Assembly: GCA_947179485.1 (NCBI GenBank)
Contig: OX359245.1
Coordinates: 60,065,067 to 60,129,066 of the forward strand
Direction of reading: 5' to 3'
Length of the DNA stretch: 64,000 nucleotides
From: Allacma fusca
Taxonomy: Eukaryota > Arthropoda > Collembola > Symphypleona > Sminthuridae
In this document: positions 10,970 through 22,900 of the stretch, one piece after another
How positions within the stretch are numbered: the stretch's first letter is position 1
Layout of the letters: each line of letters opens with the position of its first letter
Position numbers and translations under genes: made by a program
The notes under the pieces: generated by a model
Told to the model about the DNA's origin: nothing
What the model saw: only the letters and a program-made list of their open reading frames with translations
Database searches by the model: none

Positions 10970-11762
10970 CTATTGTGGGTGTGCTGTTTTGATTATGCGG
11001 TGAAACTTGATTCTGAAAATGGCTTGGTATATTCGAAGAATGTGCATTAAGTTTAGGTAGCGGTAACTCACTAGGAGCTGGATTTTGTGCTTGGGAGTAC
11101 AGATCTAAAACCTGTTGACAAATGTCTTCAAGTAATTCAATGGACTTGTCTTCCACGAACATATCCCACCGTCTCAGATGATGAGTCCGCGCCTTCCAGT
11201 CCACCACTTCAAATTTGCTCAGTTTGCCAGCCAAGTACATCAACGTGATGGCAATTATTTCTGGTTCCCATTGAAGACACAACGTGGTACACAAGCTAAG
11301 TATTATAAATACAATGCATGAAAATCGTACAAGCTCGAAATGGTTTTCAGTCTCAAAAATAAGAAAAAAGAAACATCAAAACTCAAATCTATACCTGTCA
11401 TTAACAAATGTCCAAGCCATTTGAACCATTTTCTGAAGCCTGCTTTTATCCCCTTTCAGACATTTGGCCTACTTGAGCAAGAATACGTACGGATGTTCTA
11501 CTTGTAAATCGAATTTTATTGTCTGAAGGAGAATCCTCTCCGATGTCACTTCCTCCATCAAAATTATTTTAAATTTGGAGTATTAAATACAAGCCCAGAG
11601 TACAAGATACAACCTTTTTCACTTTACGAAACACACACAAAGCACGGTACTCCCAAAATGATTTCTGATGTCATCTCCAAACTGCTCACAGAACTTGTCC
11701 TTTTCTAACCGATCCAGTACAACTTGAGCTGACTTAATCACGTCCTTACACTTACTGGCCAT
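10970..11762 (-). pseudogene. Cyclin K gene fragment (three exons) with nonsense mutation
   Basis: Minus-strand exons at about 11651-11762, 11395-11552 and 10970-11295 encode consecutive pieces of cyclin K: KCKDVIKSAQ...CEQFGDD, then [16 protein letters not shown]...[19 protein letters not shown], then SLCTTLCLQWEPEIIAITL...FVED...LLEDICQQVLDLYS. The second and third exons join in phase (AG|C). These cover the end of the first cyclin fold and much of the second. The first fold's beginning is absent. An in-frame TAG replaces the expected Tyr in FLLK-Tyr-AK. Cyclin K partners CDK12/13 in transcription elongation. Introns are retained, so this is not a retrocopy. It sits between the transposon ends at 7.38 and 13.94 kb. 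Confidence 0.75.
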
Positions 11763-12241
11763 CTATTCCACTTTCACAGCCAGAAATAATCAAGCACACG
11801 ATGTGGGCTGGAATTACAACGTCATAATTATATCATACCTATTTACACACACATATATCCGGAAACAAAATATTTGTCACGCTTCGTTTATACCCCATAT
11901 ATACACTCAGCATACACCCTGGATCATTCAGGAATTAAAATAAATGTATATGTAAATATCAATAAAATAATAAATTAATAATGTCTGGACAGAACATACT
12001 TGCTCGCTTTAAATCCAAGACGGGACGGGAAGAAGACAACTCGAAGTCTCACTGACTACTAAATAACCTCACTAGGGCGATTTTAGACGAATGAACTATG
12101 AATTGTATCAGCTTTTCAACGTGCTTTAAACGGTTCGCAAACTACTAGTCATAGTCTCATAATAGCTAATGTGATGTGTGTAATTATAATGAAATAGTTG
12201 GTAAAAAATAAGATTGTCACTATAAATGACCACTCGCACTC

Positions 12242-13299
12242 TCAAATATTGTAGTCGAAATCTCGCCAGTCAGGCTTGCCGGCAGGCCTCTGCCTGTATT
12301 TTTTGGTGGTTTTGGAGCAGTGGCACCTGTCACCTACATCCAATTTTGCTGGTTTGGATGACCTCTGAATGCTTCCATACGTTGTGCTGTCCGGATGTTT
12401 CCTTTTGAGTACTAGCATTCTTTTCGCCACTTTCACGGTCATTCTTGCATCCGCAATAGCGGAATGCAAGGAACATTGGAAATCTGTCTTCTGAGGGAAC
12501 AAATGTTGAACCAAGTCCGACAATCGAAATGGCCCCTTCGAATCCCGGAAATAGTCTTGAATTTCCATTATAGTTGTTTTGTTCGACTTGAAATCGTAGC
12601 CAACACTATCCAGATCCTCTTGAACTGCTGCTCCTACGACCGTATTATTAGCCAGAACCTTTTTGATTAGAGCTTTTGCCTGTAAAAATTTGAATGCATT
12701 ATTTTTCACTGGAGATTACAAGAACTTGAAGTACATAAATGTTTAAATCACATGTTCATTTCAATAAACCTGAGCAACAGTTATCCCGTCGTTGATTTTT
12801 CCCGCATCTAATCCTGTTAGTTTGGGGAAGTACTGACAGATGTTTTCTTGTTTGATTATGCGCCATAAAATAAGCTCTCGACGGGCATCAACAATAGCAA
12901 CGGTACCAGCCACCATTTTATGGGAGTCTTTAACATTCAATTTTTCAATATCCATAAAAACCAAGCCATTTTTGGGGATTAGGTCTCCGCGGTAAATCAG
13001 ATCAAATCTATAGTGTTACAAATAATCAGGCACAAATAATTGATTATGACCTGAAAATAAAAAATATTTTAATTCCACTCACTTTCCACGCTGGAAGGCA
13101 CACGCGTGGGGAGCTAGTGAGACCGGTACATTGGTCCACTTTGTCACCCAGCATTAGCCGTTTATTGGCGATGAAGTTTTTGATTTTAGCTAATTTTGGT
13201 TTGCTCAAATCAGGCAAGCTCTTACATACTACATCCACATACTCGTCTTCATCCAGATCATACAACTCATCAACACTTTTTTCTGAAATAAGAACCAAA
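12242..13299 (-). CDS. DEDDh-family 3'-5' exonuclease (REX4/ISG20-like), 5' end incomplete
   Basis: Three exons are visible. 13080-13299 begins after a ttcttatttcag acceptor in phase 1, so an earlier exon must exist. 12770-13007 carries exonuclease motif I (FMDIEKLN) and the LTGLD...INDG segment. 12242-12679 carries motif II (VVGAAVQEDLDSVG) and motif III (HSAIADARMTV), then a basic tail. All four acidic residues and the His of a DEDDh exonuclease appear present, so the catalytic core looks intact. RNA exonucleases of this group trim rRNA, snRNA or viral RNA 3' ends. The donor after 13080 (phase 0) does not match the acceptor at 13007 (phase 2), which means a missed micro-exon or a frameshift. 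It lies in the transposon-bounded segment next to the cyclin K piece and may be a captured copy. Confidence 0.65.
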
Positions 13300-13799
13300 T
13301 TTTCAACTCGGATTACATTTTATTCCAAATACATGAGTAAAAAAGGCATTGAGTTGAAAATATGTATAACTTGTAGCATTTCAAAGACAATAATGCAAAG
13401 CATCAGCGTCAGTTAGACGTCATTGAAACTACACATAATAATTACACCATAGCATTTGTGTTCATCATTACCTCCATAATTAATAATTGCATAAATCCAA
13501 AATTATAGCATCTTTATTCGGAAAAATGCTAAATCCTGTATTAGAATGACTGCCAGTTCATTAAGTCGACTGTTAAATGGATCAGGCATAAAAACATCTT
13601 CAATATGTTTAGATCGAATTTGGTGTGCTATGATTTTCGAAAGTCGTAAACTATTTTTGTTAAAATAAAAATAAACTAACAATTACTTCGATCTTTACTC
13701 TCGAATATGGCCATCCTGACGGTTAAATTAGAGTAGGTAGGAATAGGAACGGGTCTAAATTTTCAACCGTGGTGTATACACGTGGGACTGACTGAGTGA

Positions 13800-13930
13800 G
13801 TGGGATTGATTATACAGAGTATATTTGAGATTGGGAGGGATTGGGAGTTTCCGCTGTAATGCATGGAGTGATTGGGACGGAGTGGGTGAAGAGGTGCCGA
13901 GAGTGAATGGGGATTGGGAGTCTTGGAATA
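13800..13930 (+). repeat. Degenerate GGGATTGG short tandem repeat, right copy
   Basis: Words such as gggattgg, gattgggagg and ggggattggg recur irregularly up to the inverted terminal motif at 13931. It is the counterpart of the tract at 7435-7540 and is in the same orientation. Confidence 0.5.
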
Positions 13931-14026
13931 GGGATTTCCCTAAAATTACTGCTAGAGATAAAATCCTGCAAGTCAAGAACATGCGTATAATAACTAACAA
14001 AAGATACTACAAAAAGCATATTCATG

Positions 14027-15155
14027 CAGGCACTCCGGAATAAGGGGGGACAGGAGGGACAATGTCCCTCCCAAAAAACATCAGGGAGGGACACGCTATA
14101 CAACTGTCCCCCCCACTTTTCAAAAAATCAAATAAGCCTTTTCCTGAATTTTTGCCGTCAAAAATACAATAAAGCTTAAATTTTTTTTAAAAAACCTGTC
14201 CAAGTTTCTATTAGTTGTATTTAAAACACACCAAAGAATTTATGTTTCATGGTTTGGTGGAATTTATGGCTTACACCGTGTTGCCAAATATCCTATTCAT
14301 CCCGCAATATTCTTACTTTTGGAGATAGGTTCATTTAAGTAACTGCTAGAATAAAGTAGTGACAGTTGTGGTTCATGACACTAGTCCGAAATAGACTTTT
14401 TAAAGCGACCCATTTTATCCTTGATAATGATTTTGAACTTATGTGATTTTATGTCAGTATTGCAATACTTTCATGGTTGAATTTGTGCGATAGAGTGGTA
14501 ATATAAATAGCTTAGGAATTCAACGCAAGGCCGCTCATCAAGGAATTAGAGGATATTTGTATATCCTTCATTCTTGGCTATTGGTGACCTTTTTTAAATT
14601 TGGTATATTGTTTCCCACTACCTATGACGAACAATTTGATCTTCTCTTACCAGATAGATCCAGACCAAAACTTTGATCTGGATCAAAAGTTCCATTTGGT
14701 CTGGTCCAACGGATGGACCAGGCCATGTACTTCTAAACCAGTAAATCTATCGGATAATGTTCCTTGGACCAAGATTGTGGAACAGATCTTGCTTGGACCT
14801 GACGAAAGTCAAAAAAATCAAAGAACAGATTGAACCATTCCCATAGCTAGTTAGCAATCAATGCATGAATCTAGGATACCTCTATTTGAAATCCATAAAA
14901 TTTTGCTAGTGTTTGTACGAAAATGTTTCTAATATATGAGATATATGAGATCTTTTGTGAAAGCTCGTTCCTTTAATTTAAAAAAAAAATAGAACATCTA
15001 TAATTCACACAGAATTATACGATTAGCTACCGAAAAATTATGTGTAACCTTATATGTACATACATACATACGTTTGTATATGGTCACTAGCAAAGAAACT
15101 AAAACTAATTGAAAAATGTTGTCCCCCCACTTTGTCGGACGTTCCGGAGTGCCTG
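14027..15155. mobile_element. 1.1-kb non-autonomous hAT element with 8-bp target duplication
   Basis: The terminal inverted repeat caggcactccggaa at 14027 matches the inverse ttccggagtgcctg ending at 15155. Further inside, ggggggaca pairs with tgtcccccc. The direct repeat tattcatg flanks it at 14019-14026 and 15156-15163. Eight-bp duplication and CA...TG ends are the hAT signature. Internally there is no transposase, only short non-conserved frames and a ggtctggtcc-rich stretch around 14690-14720. Confidence 0.85.
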
Positions 15156-15163
15156 TATTCATG

Positions 15164-15975
15164 TGTAGTAAAAGTAAATACATACATATATAGTAGTTAT
15201 TCCATGTATGTAGCAATTATATACAGAACACGGATACACTTATAATTACTATAATTACTAAATAATACCTATGTATATGTATAATTATGCATATATACTT
15301 ATTCTAAATAGAGCTGATACGTTTATGATCACTATATATGTATATGTATGGATATGTGAGTGTGTATGTACAGCTAAAATCTGAACATTTTTCCTCTAAC
15401 TCTCATTGTTAAAGTTGGGATCGAATAAGTTAATACCAAAAGGCTGAAATTTAAGTAAAGAAATATTTAATGAATTAAAAGTGTACAAATTCCTATTTAA
15501 AACTTACGGATATTGTGAAAGCAACATTGTCACCCACCTATTTCCAGTTACATGTTTTGCACTACATGCCAAAATCATTTGTTTTAAAAGCTCTATAGTA
15601 AATTTCTATGGAACATTACAGAATATATTTTCCAATCTTTTGAAATTAAAATTATCTACACAAATCAATTGGGAAGCCCCAACTGAAAACAGGGTAATTA
15701 TCTTTTTAGTACTAAATGTAATATTTGCGTCTAATATTCTGAAGGCATATGAACTTAATATTCAATTGCTTATAAAAGTTCCGTTTCCAAAGTTACTGTA
15801 TTTATTGGTGGATTTTAAGGAATAATTTTGTGAAGCTGTTCAAAATTATGTTTCTCATAAATTTTGCCAGTTAATTAAAAATTAAATTTTAGGTTTTTGG
15901 CCCTCCGTTCACACGCTTGAGCTGACTTGTGCATTTATCTTGATACGATATTTGGAGTCAGATCGTTCCGTGATA
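15164..15975. repeat. 5' flank of the mpaB-like gene, duplicated in block B
   Basis: The sequence from about 15180 aligns to 44640-45336. Shared landmarks are 'atatacagaacac', 'taatctgaacattt' and 'cttgagctgacttgtgca' just before the gene. The 114-codon frame at 15481-15825 lacks an ATG and is not preserved in the other copy, so no gene is called. A promoter must lie here but no TATA box stands out. Confidence 0.6.
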
Positions 15976-17757
15976 ATGCGACTTCCAATATATTATTTCC
16001 TTCTAATAGCTGCAATTTCACGGGGGGAAAGATGCGCAAGACTTGTTGACGAAACTGAGGGAAAATGTTCACCGCTCAACATCTCCAGAATGGTCTCAGC
16101 AAAGGACAATCCAAAACTCAGTGAATATGTACCTGTAACCTCAGAAGCAGTACCTCTTTTCCCACCTTGGTTTGATTTGGAACTTGCAAGGACCGGCCAG
16201 GAATTTGCTTGTAAATATTTTGCCCAATTGGTCTTCGCTAATATAATGAGCTTAGTAGTCGGCCTGTCCGATCTTCCGACTCGTCGTGCGCTATTCCTGA
16301 CAAGGAAATCCAACACCCCTGAAAGGGCCTTCAAAAGATACGTTTCAACTGCGCAACAAGTTCATTTATGGTACCATTCCGACATCCTCGACCCCTCTTG
16401 GGCAAAAAGTATCTCAAATGTTCGGGAAATTCACAATTACGCGTCAAATTATCTAGAATCCCTAAATCCCACAGTCTTAAAATCAGCCGTCCATCCGGAG
16501 GGCAATCCCACGGGTTTCCAGCCCAACGAGAGATTATGGAAAGCTTTTAAAATGGACCTTGTCAAATTAAATTACAAAGATCAACCTACGGATTATTATT
16601 ATTCAGCTCCAAAATTTCAGTTCAAACAGTACAACTTGCAAATGGCAATCTGGCCTTTTATTGCATTGCCTATTTTGAACCCGGAAACTCTGGGGATTGA
16701 AATGCCCAGTGATGAAAAAGGACTCAAGGGCTTTATCCACTTATGGTCAGTCATAGGCTATGCTTTGGGAACTGACGAGGAAAATATTTACTGCAAAGAC
16801 GCTTGGTCTAAAAATGAATGGCAGGGATGCAAGCGTCGATTGAGGGATGCACTTTTTAAACTTTTGCTGCCCCAACTTATGAACTTGGACTTCGAGGGAG
16901 AGATAATGATAGAGTCTGTGCTTTTGGTAATTGTAATTTTTACATTTATAGTTGGTTAGGTCACGTGTTCTTCACGGTACACAAATTATTTAAACTTTTT
17001 CCCATAATCAACTTGAAGGAAGAATTACCGATCTATACATTCCAAATCCTCAATAAGGAGGTCAGTTATATCTCATATCTGACTGTCCCTATAAATTTAG
17101 ATACAATTTTGTGTGCAATAATAAAAGTAGTATTGCTGAGGTTAAGAGGGAGAATTAAATATTTACCTCTCCAATGGATATTCTTTTGCCAATTGTTGCA
17201 TTCCAAATTTGATGACTTATTCCTAGTTTATTGACATGGCACAAAATGAACCAATTCAATTATAAATAATCCCAACAAATTCTTATTTGCCTTTACACGA
17301 AGGAAAACATTTCGCCTTTACTATTACATTTGCAAGAAAGCCTTTTATTACAAAAAAAATTAACCCATTTAAAGAGCAAAATTTCCTTTATTATTAAGAT
17401 ACTTTTGTGGAAACATTTCAAAGACTTGACACAAAATCTAATCGGGGTTTTATTTTGGGTTTGAAGGGTTTTACAGCCAGGTTAGGCGTTTACCCGTTAG
17501 AGGCCGTGTTGAGCAACTTACTGGAAGAACATTTGGGAGTCAGCGCGACGCATGTGCGAGAGCAGTGTAGCTTTCTGTCACTTGTGATCGGAACGACTGC
17601 GAATAACTTCCTCACTCGATATTCAACATATTTCCCACCACTTCGGTGGTTGGCAAACACATTTGACATTGCTACGCTTCAGTTAGCTAGTCTAAGTATC
17701 TTCGGAAATCTTGGGACCAACTCCACTGTTGTATCAAACAACCAATTTTATTACTAA
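15976..17757 (+). CDS. mpaB/rubber-oxygenase-like (DUF2236) secreted or ER protein, copy A
   Basis: Two exons are inferred, 15976-16926 and 17467-17757, joined in phase 0 (donor gtaatt, acceptor tttgaag), giving about 413 residues. The ATG at 15976 starts a signal peptide (MRLPIYYFLLIAAISRG). Family landmarks follow in order: PPWFD near residue 65, LARTGQEFACKYF, RKSNTPERAFKRY, VHLWYHSDILDP, VREIH, AIWPF, LGIEMP and GFIHLWSVIGYALGT. These match arthropod members of the ER-bound oxygenase mpaB/B'/rubber oxygenase catalytic domain. The conserved His residues are presumed haem ligands. The physiological substrate in arthropods is unknown. If the donor is not used, the first exon ends at a TAG at 16957 after a hydrophobic tail. 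The sister copy at 45337 shares the donor, which supports splicing. Confidence 0.75.
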
Positions 17758-18850
17758 GGAATTTGCCTTTTGTGTGGTTGATTAGGAATGGTAATCACTA
17801 GTAATTGTCATGTTGTAGCGTTTCATTAAGAGCAAATTACCATTAAACAATATTTACTATTGCCTCTGTGATTAAGTTTTGAAATGCGAATGTTTGTCTC
17901 TATAGGACATCCCATATCATTTTTAGAAACTGAAACTTTCTTATACATTCATACCATCCCTCCTGTCGGCACCCAAAAGTTTGTGAGTTCAATATTTCCT
18001 ACAATACGTTACGTATAAAACCTTGTACTAGTCCCAAAATGTCGGCAATTAACTCTAGTTGTACCTTTTCATACTTTCAGCCCAATTGAATCTGTTGCAA
18101 TAGCGAAGTTAAATTCATGATAGCTTTGCACTGCATGCACGAGACATCTACACTACACTGGAGCACTTAAATGGCTAATTGTAATAACGTACGAAGTACG
18201 AATCAAAAGATTAGCATTGGAGATGGCGCTTGTATTGATGTAACTATCCTAATCCATAAAGAGATCTGTCAAAAGATAATTAAATACATATAATTATTAT
18301 ATTCCTTATCAATTCTTTTCTGTGGACTAAAGAATCAATTAGAATTATCATGCTAAACATTTTAGCAACCCAAATTATTTCCTCCTAACATGAGATCGAG
18401 ACCCAGTACAGAAGGACATTTTGATTTTAAAAACGGAGTAGAACAGAACTCCTCTTATTGCATGTAAAATTACAACTTACTTAAAATGTGAAAGCTTTAT
18501 TAAAATTTCATTTTGTTGGGGAGTCTCGGGGGAACTGAGTAGCTGTAGTACACATTATTTTTGAACTCGCAAGTGTCACAGAAGTAGGAAAAAGGAAGGG
18601 AAAATCTTCGGGAATATCTCTTTAATATATTGGAACTTCTAGCTCACGTGACTTTAATCATCCCAGGACCAACACCATATGCCAGTTTCACTTTCCCACA
18701 CCAGCAAATACAGTTTGCGTAAATTCGTGCAGTGCACGGATTTTTATCATTCCTACATCGTATATGTGGGGAAATAGCACAGGCCAGATATTTCCAAATA
18801 AAATGGTCTTCCTTCAGGATTTCAAGGGGTAATTATTAGAATTTAAAAAA
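17758..18850. repeat. 3' flank of copy A, homologous to block B up to about 48480
   Basis: Non-coding. The first 180 bp after the stop match 48224-48400 closely ('gattaggaatggtaa', 'agtaattgtcat'), and a weaker match resumes near 18770 ('aaatggtcttccttcaggattt' against 48450). The right edge of the duplication lies near 18850. Confidence 0.55.
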
Positions 18851-19201
18851 TGTGTTAAAATAAATTGCCTATACTTATATAGTAATACTGTACACTATCA
18901 GTTCAAGACTGAGTTTATTACACGCAGAGGTGTGGAAAATACATTAAATTTATTATTAAAATTCAAAATACAAATACATTTCAGAATCATTAAAATAAAA
19001 ATATAAAATACAGTTACTAGGAGTAACTTAGCTAGCAAGCAAAGTCTTCCGATGTGAACTTCAGAATTAAATGAAAATTGGTGGAATTGTAGGCACTGCT
19101 AAAAGTGTTCACACCAACCACAAACTTGATGCCATCTCATCTGGGTTCGGGCAGTAGGACATTTGAAAGTTTGATTTTTTTTTTGAAAGTTTGACAGGGG
19201 G

Positions 19202-19490
19202 GATTCTCAAAATTAAAGGAATTATTTGATTGAATTCATCTAATTATAATTTGTTTCCCATAAATATTATTGTTTTCAGTTTCACAGCCCAAAAATAATG
19301 TAAGTGTATCAACACGTGCATACGTAAACCTTTTCAATATAAAATTGCATTTGTATTTCATTAATCAGAAAAGGTTTACGTGTTGATACATTTACATTAT
19401 TTTTCGGTTGTGCAAGTGAAAATAATAATATTTCTGGGAAACAAATTATAGACGAATTCAATCCAATAATTCCTATAATGTTGAGAATTG
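19202..19490. repeat. Large imperfect hairpin (arms about 125-135 bp, loop 32 nt)
   Basis: Left arm 19202-19335 and right arm 19368-19490 are inverted copies with scattered mismatches and small indels. Examples are tgattgaattc against gaattcaatcca, aataatgtaa.tgtatcaac against its complement, and cgtaaaccttttc against gaaaaggtttacg. A transcript would fold into one long stem. It may be a MITE formed by inverted duplication or a source of small RNAs. Confidence 0.75.
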
Positions 19491-21589
19491 GCTTATTTCT
19501 CCTCAAATTGTGTACCCTTGAAGACGGGACTAGATCATTTTTATGTATGAACATGTTTCGAGCATGTGTGAACATTGGTTTGGATTTTGTTCGAGTTGCG
19601 AAAATAGATTACAAATATGACCTACTGAATGAAATGAGTACAATGGAAATTACAAGTACAATACAAATGAAACTCCTTTCCATTTGATTTCATGGAATGA
19701 ACTTTGCATGAAATCCTTTCTCAGAAACTTCTCCCTATCAGACAGTAAGGGTTGAGCCCCAGGTAAGGAGGGCATAATTTCAAGGGGAATAATGCCAGAA
19801 TTACCGCCAGTAGTACTAAAAATAACTGCTCAAATATAATATGAACATAATTCTGAGGGATCTGCGACAGTTACTATTCAATATAACTGGCAGATCAAAA
19901 GGCTGAGATCCCTCCAACGTGCTTTTCTTCCTTCGTAAAAATCCAAACGAATCAACATGAGGCCAATTTTGGAAAACACTGTCTAGACTCGCGTGCATAC
20001 ACAAAAAATTCGTTAAAGTTTCACATCACCCCGACTTACAAAATAGCATTCTATCGAAATCGCAAAATAAATTAAATTGAAACACGAAGGGTCCGATTGC
20101 TAATTAAATATTAAAAGCCATTGTATAAATTCACAAAAAATACTCCACGATAATTAACTAAAGGTTCAATTTCCTGAGACATTTTAACTCTAGTACACTT
20201 GACAGTTCAAAGGGCATTTAAATGTAGATTGTAGACTTGGGATAAGTACTTTTATGTCAATGTACGCAAATCATGTACGTATTCCTCCAAGCATGCTTGC
20301 GGTAGGATACAAACAACATTAAGAGTTTTTATTCTATAAATTTGCACAAGCAAACATTTGGAGACTTATTCAAGTGATTTTTATATTCTTTTCTATATAG
20401 TTTTACGTATTTGTATTATACACATGCTGGCAGAGCGTCTGAGGACAAAGATTGGAAGGATTTGTGATTCATATGAAGGAGCTGAAAGGGACTGTGTTGT
20501 ATGTACTCATATACAGTAGATATAAATAAACGCCTACGACTTTTCTTCCAAGTGGCTTAATATTCTTTTATTAACAGCATATTAACTTGCTATTGTATGC
20601 TCATACGTGCGTAGAACTTTAGATTTTCTTCCGACTGTTGTTGACAACTGAATGTAAATAAGTTCATGGACGTTGTCTCTGCTAATTGTATTGACTGACA
20701 TGCTGTATCTATCTATAATTATACATAACTATAGCATGTCAGCTATTACAAGGGATACGTACTTACGTATAACAAGGGTGACAGCTTTCTCCGTGCTTCA
20801 AAGAGATTAACTAAACTCTGAATCTAAACTTATGGTGAGTGACGCGGGATCTCTTTTTAATAGATTTCTTCCATCCGTCAGGATGGAAAATTGAACTAAT
20901 GGTTTTTCCAGGGGATTTCCAAAATCGAGTACCTACAAGTGTACAATAAGTGCCAATCATTTATAGTTTCAGAAGATGTGCCCCTTTAAATCTCCTTATT
21001 TACATAAACTAAGCGTTTATATCTATCTATATCTACACATCTGTATTACGGTCTGCAACAGGACAAAATACGCACCTCATATTTAATGCTTTAAATAACA
21101 CTGGGATGAGGAGAAATGTATTCACAAATGATTCTTCCTATATGCTCTTAAAATCAAAAAGAGAAGCACTTGTAGCAAAAAACACTTAGCATTTGTATGT
21201 ATGTACATCTTTGCTTGATATTACAGTATTATCTGTAGATTCGGATTTCAATCGCGTCTATTCTAATAAAACGAGATTCATACCTTTGGCAAACCTGATC
21301 ATCTTTTCAACATTGATTTTACTGTAATTAATAGTGAGCACGATCCCTGTATAACTTGAAGTACTTCCTCCTATAAAAGGTAACCATAGTGGGCTTTTTC
21401 TCATCCCAGGGCATTTTGTTTCCCGTGACACAATTTTTAATTGACAATTGAAATATGCAATATCCCATGTAATGTGTCGGATAAGGTATTTAAAAATTCA
21501 AACAAACAGACAATAGTATATTTTGATGTGAAAGCATCTTTCAATTGCTTTTAAGTGTAGCAAATTTTAAAATTGAGCACCTCAATCTC

Positions 21590-22707
21590 TTGTGGACGTT
21601 TATAGTATAGCCGAAAGTTTAGGTAATTACGACATTGTGAAAGCAAAGGAGGCAGTGAAAACTTGTGAAAGTTCTCTGGGAATGCGTGAATAAGGGAAGT
21701 TTAAGAAATTGTTTTCTTCTTGTAGCATTCAGTCTTTTGTCGTCGTAGTCCCTCGTATGTTGTTCCTATACTCATTGCTGGCACGTAACTCAAAAAAACT
21801 TCTTGTAAGTTGAAACTAAAATATACACATGCTCAATTTGGGCTAGTAGTTTATTTACATTGAGGAAACACTAAAACTTTATATTTGTTGTAAATACTAC
21901 AGTATTTTAGTGTCTTCTTTCCTATTTTTTAAAATGGATATTTTCTATAAGCACCGTTAAAATTCCAGAAATACCAAGTTTTGTTCACATCTCTGAATTG
22001 ACATTGTCTATTTTGAATGAAGTCAGTTTTGATAAGCAAATATTCTAATATTTGAGTTTGAGTTGATCAAATATTACTTTTTATTTCCAGTTCTAAATAA
22101 GAGATCAGGTAATTATTATGTATAGCCATTGTTAGCAATTCAAAGTGTACTCGTCGGCCTTGATCTAGCAGAAAGTTCAGGGGAGTTATTGTGAAAGGAA
22201 AGAAAAGGCAGTGAAAACTTGTGGAAGCTCACTAGGGCTGCGTGTATATGCATTCCAAGGGAAGTTTAACAAGTTGCTTTCTCCGTGTAGCATTCAGTCT
22301 TTGTTCGTCATAGTTTCTTCTATGTTGTTTCTACTCACTGCGGCTTCCTTACGCAACAAATTTTTCTTGTAACTTGAATCTGAAATTTACATAGATACAT
22401 TTGTTGAGTTTGGCCGCGTATTTAATAATGAGGATTTGCTAGAAATTAATATCTGTTCTAATTAAACAAGTAACGTAGTGTCTAAACTGGCTAATTTCAG
22501 TAAGCTTCTTTTAAATTCCAGAAATGCTAACTTTCGTTCAAATCTATGAATAGCCACTGTACTGTTTCTACTTTGAAGGAAGTAACTGTTGATAGACAAA
22601 TATTCGAGGTAACTTATGATTAGTTACTACAATATTCTTTTTTTTATATTTCCATTTCTAAGTAAATAAAAATTGTAATAATTATTTATCCTTTGTTAGA
22701 AATTCAA
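21590..22707. repeat. Two-copy tandem duplication, about 555-bp unit
   Basis: Unit 1 is about 21590-22141 and unit 2 about 22142-22707, diverged but collinear. Shared words include cagtgaaaacttgtg, tgtagcattcagtctt, tatgttgtt and agcaaatattc/gacaaatattc. No long reading frame is shared. It lies 0.7-1.8 kb upstream of the GPCR start codon, so it could include 5' regulatory or untranslated sequence. Confidence 0.7.
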
Positions 22708-22900
22708 ACAGGGCCGTGCAAATGGAATCAGAGGCTTTGCAAAAATGTCACTAACATTTGAAATTTATTCTATTCTCGTAAAGACATTGCCAATAATCTT
22801 GTGTAACAACTTTAGTTTGGAAAAAGAGTGGGATTACTAACCTCAAACTACCCTATTGGCAGGTAAGTCCACATTATACTTTCCATTATGTTGGCACAGT

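Larger units (their letters stand above)
7375..13947. mobile_element. Candidate 6.6-kb hAT-type element carrying host gene pieces
   Basis: The 13-mer ttagggaaatccc at 7381-7393 is repeated in inverse as gggatttccctaa at 13931-13943. Just outside lies the direct repeat actgctag (7367-7374 and 13948-13955), the size of a hAT target duplication. The direct repeats sit 4-6 bp outside the best-matching TIR part, so the boundaries are approximate. Degenerate GGGATTGG repeats occur inside both ends. Inside are a broken hAT transposase gene, a cyclin K fragment and an exonuclease gene. Block B has no counterpart of this interval. It may be one element or several overlapping insertions. Confidence 0.5.
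18851..22900. other. Non-coding region with a foldback and a tandem duplication
   Basis: No supported gene. Apart from the inverted repeat at 19202-19490 and the two-copy tandem repeat at 21590-22707, I see only AT-rich sequence and short frames with no family resemblance. Confidence 0.5.

Noticed and set aside
12226-12670. Plus-strand frames overlapping the exonuclease
   Set aside because: They are antisense shadows of exons carrying DEDDh motifs II and III.
15481-15825. 114-codon frame before mpaB-like copy A
   Set aside because: It begins with GTG rather than ATG and is broken in the homologous flank of copy B.
15993-16334. Minus-strand frame inside mpaB-like copy A (and 45417-45746 in copy B)
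   Set aside because: Antisense shadow of the coding exon. Its conservation follows from the sense strand.
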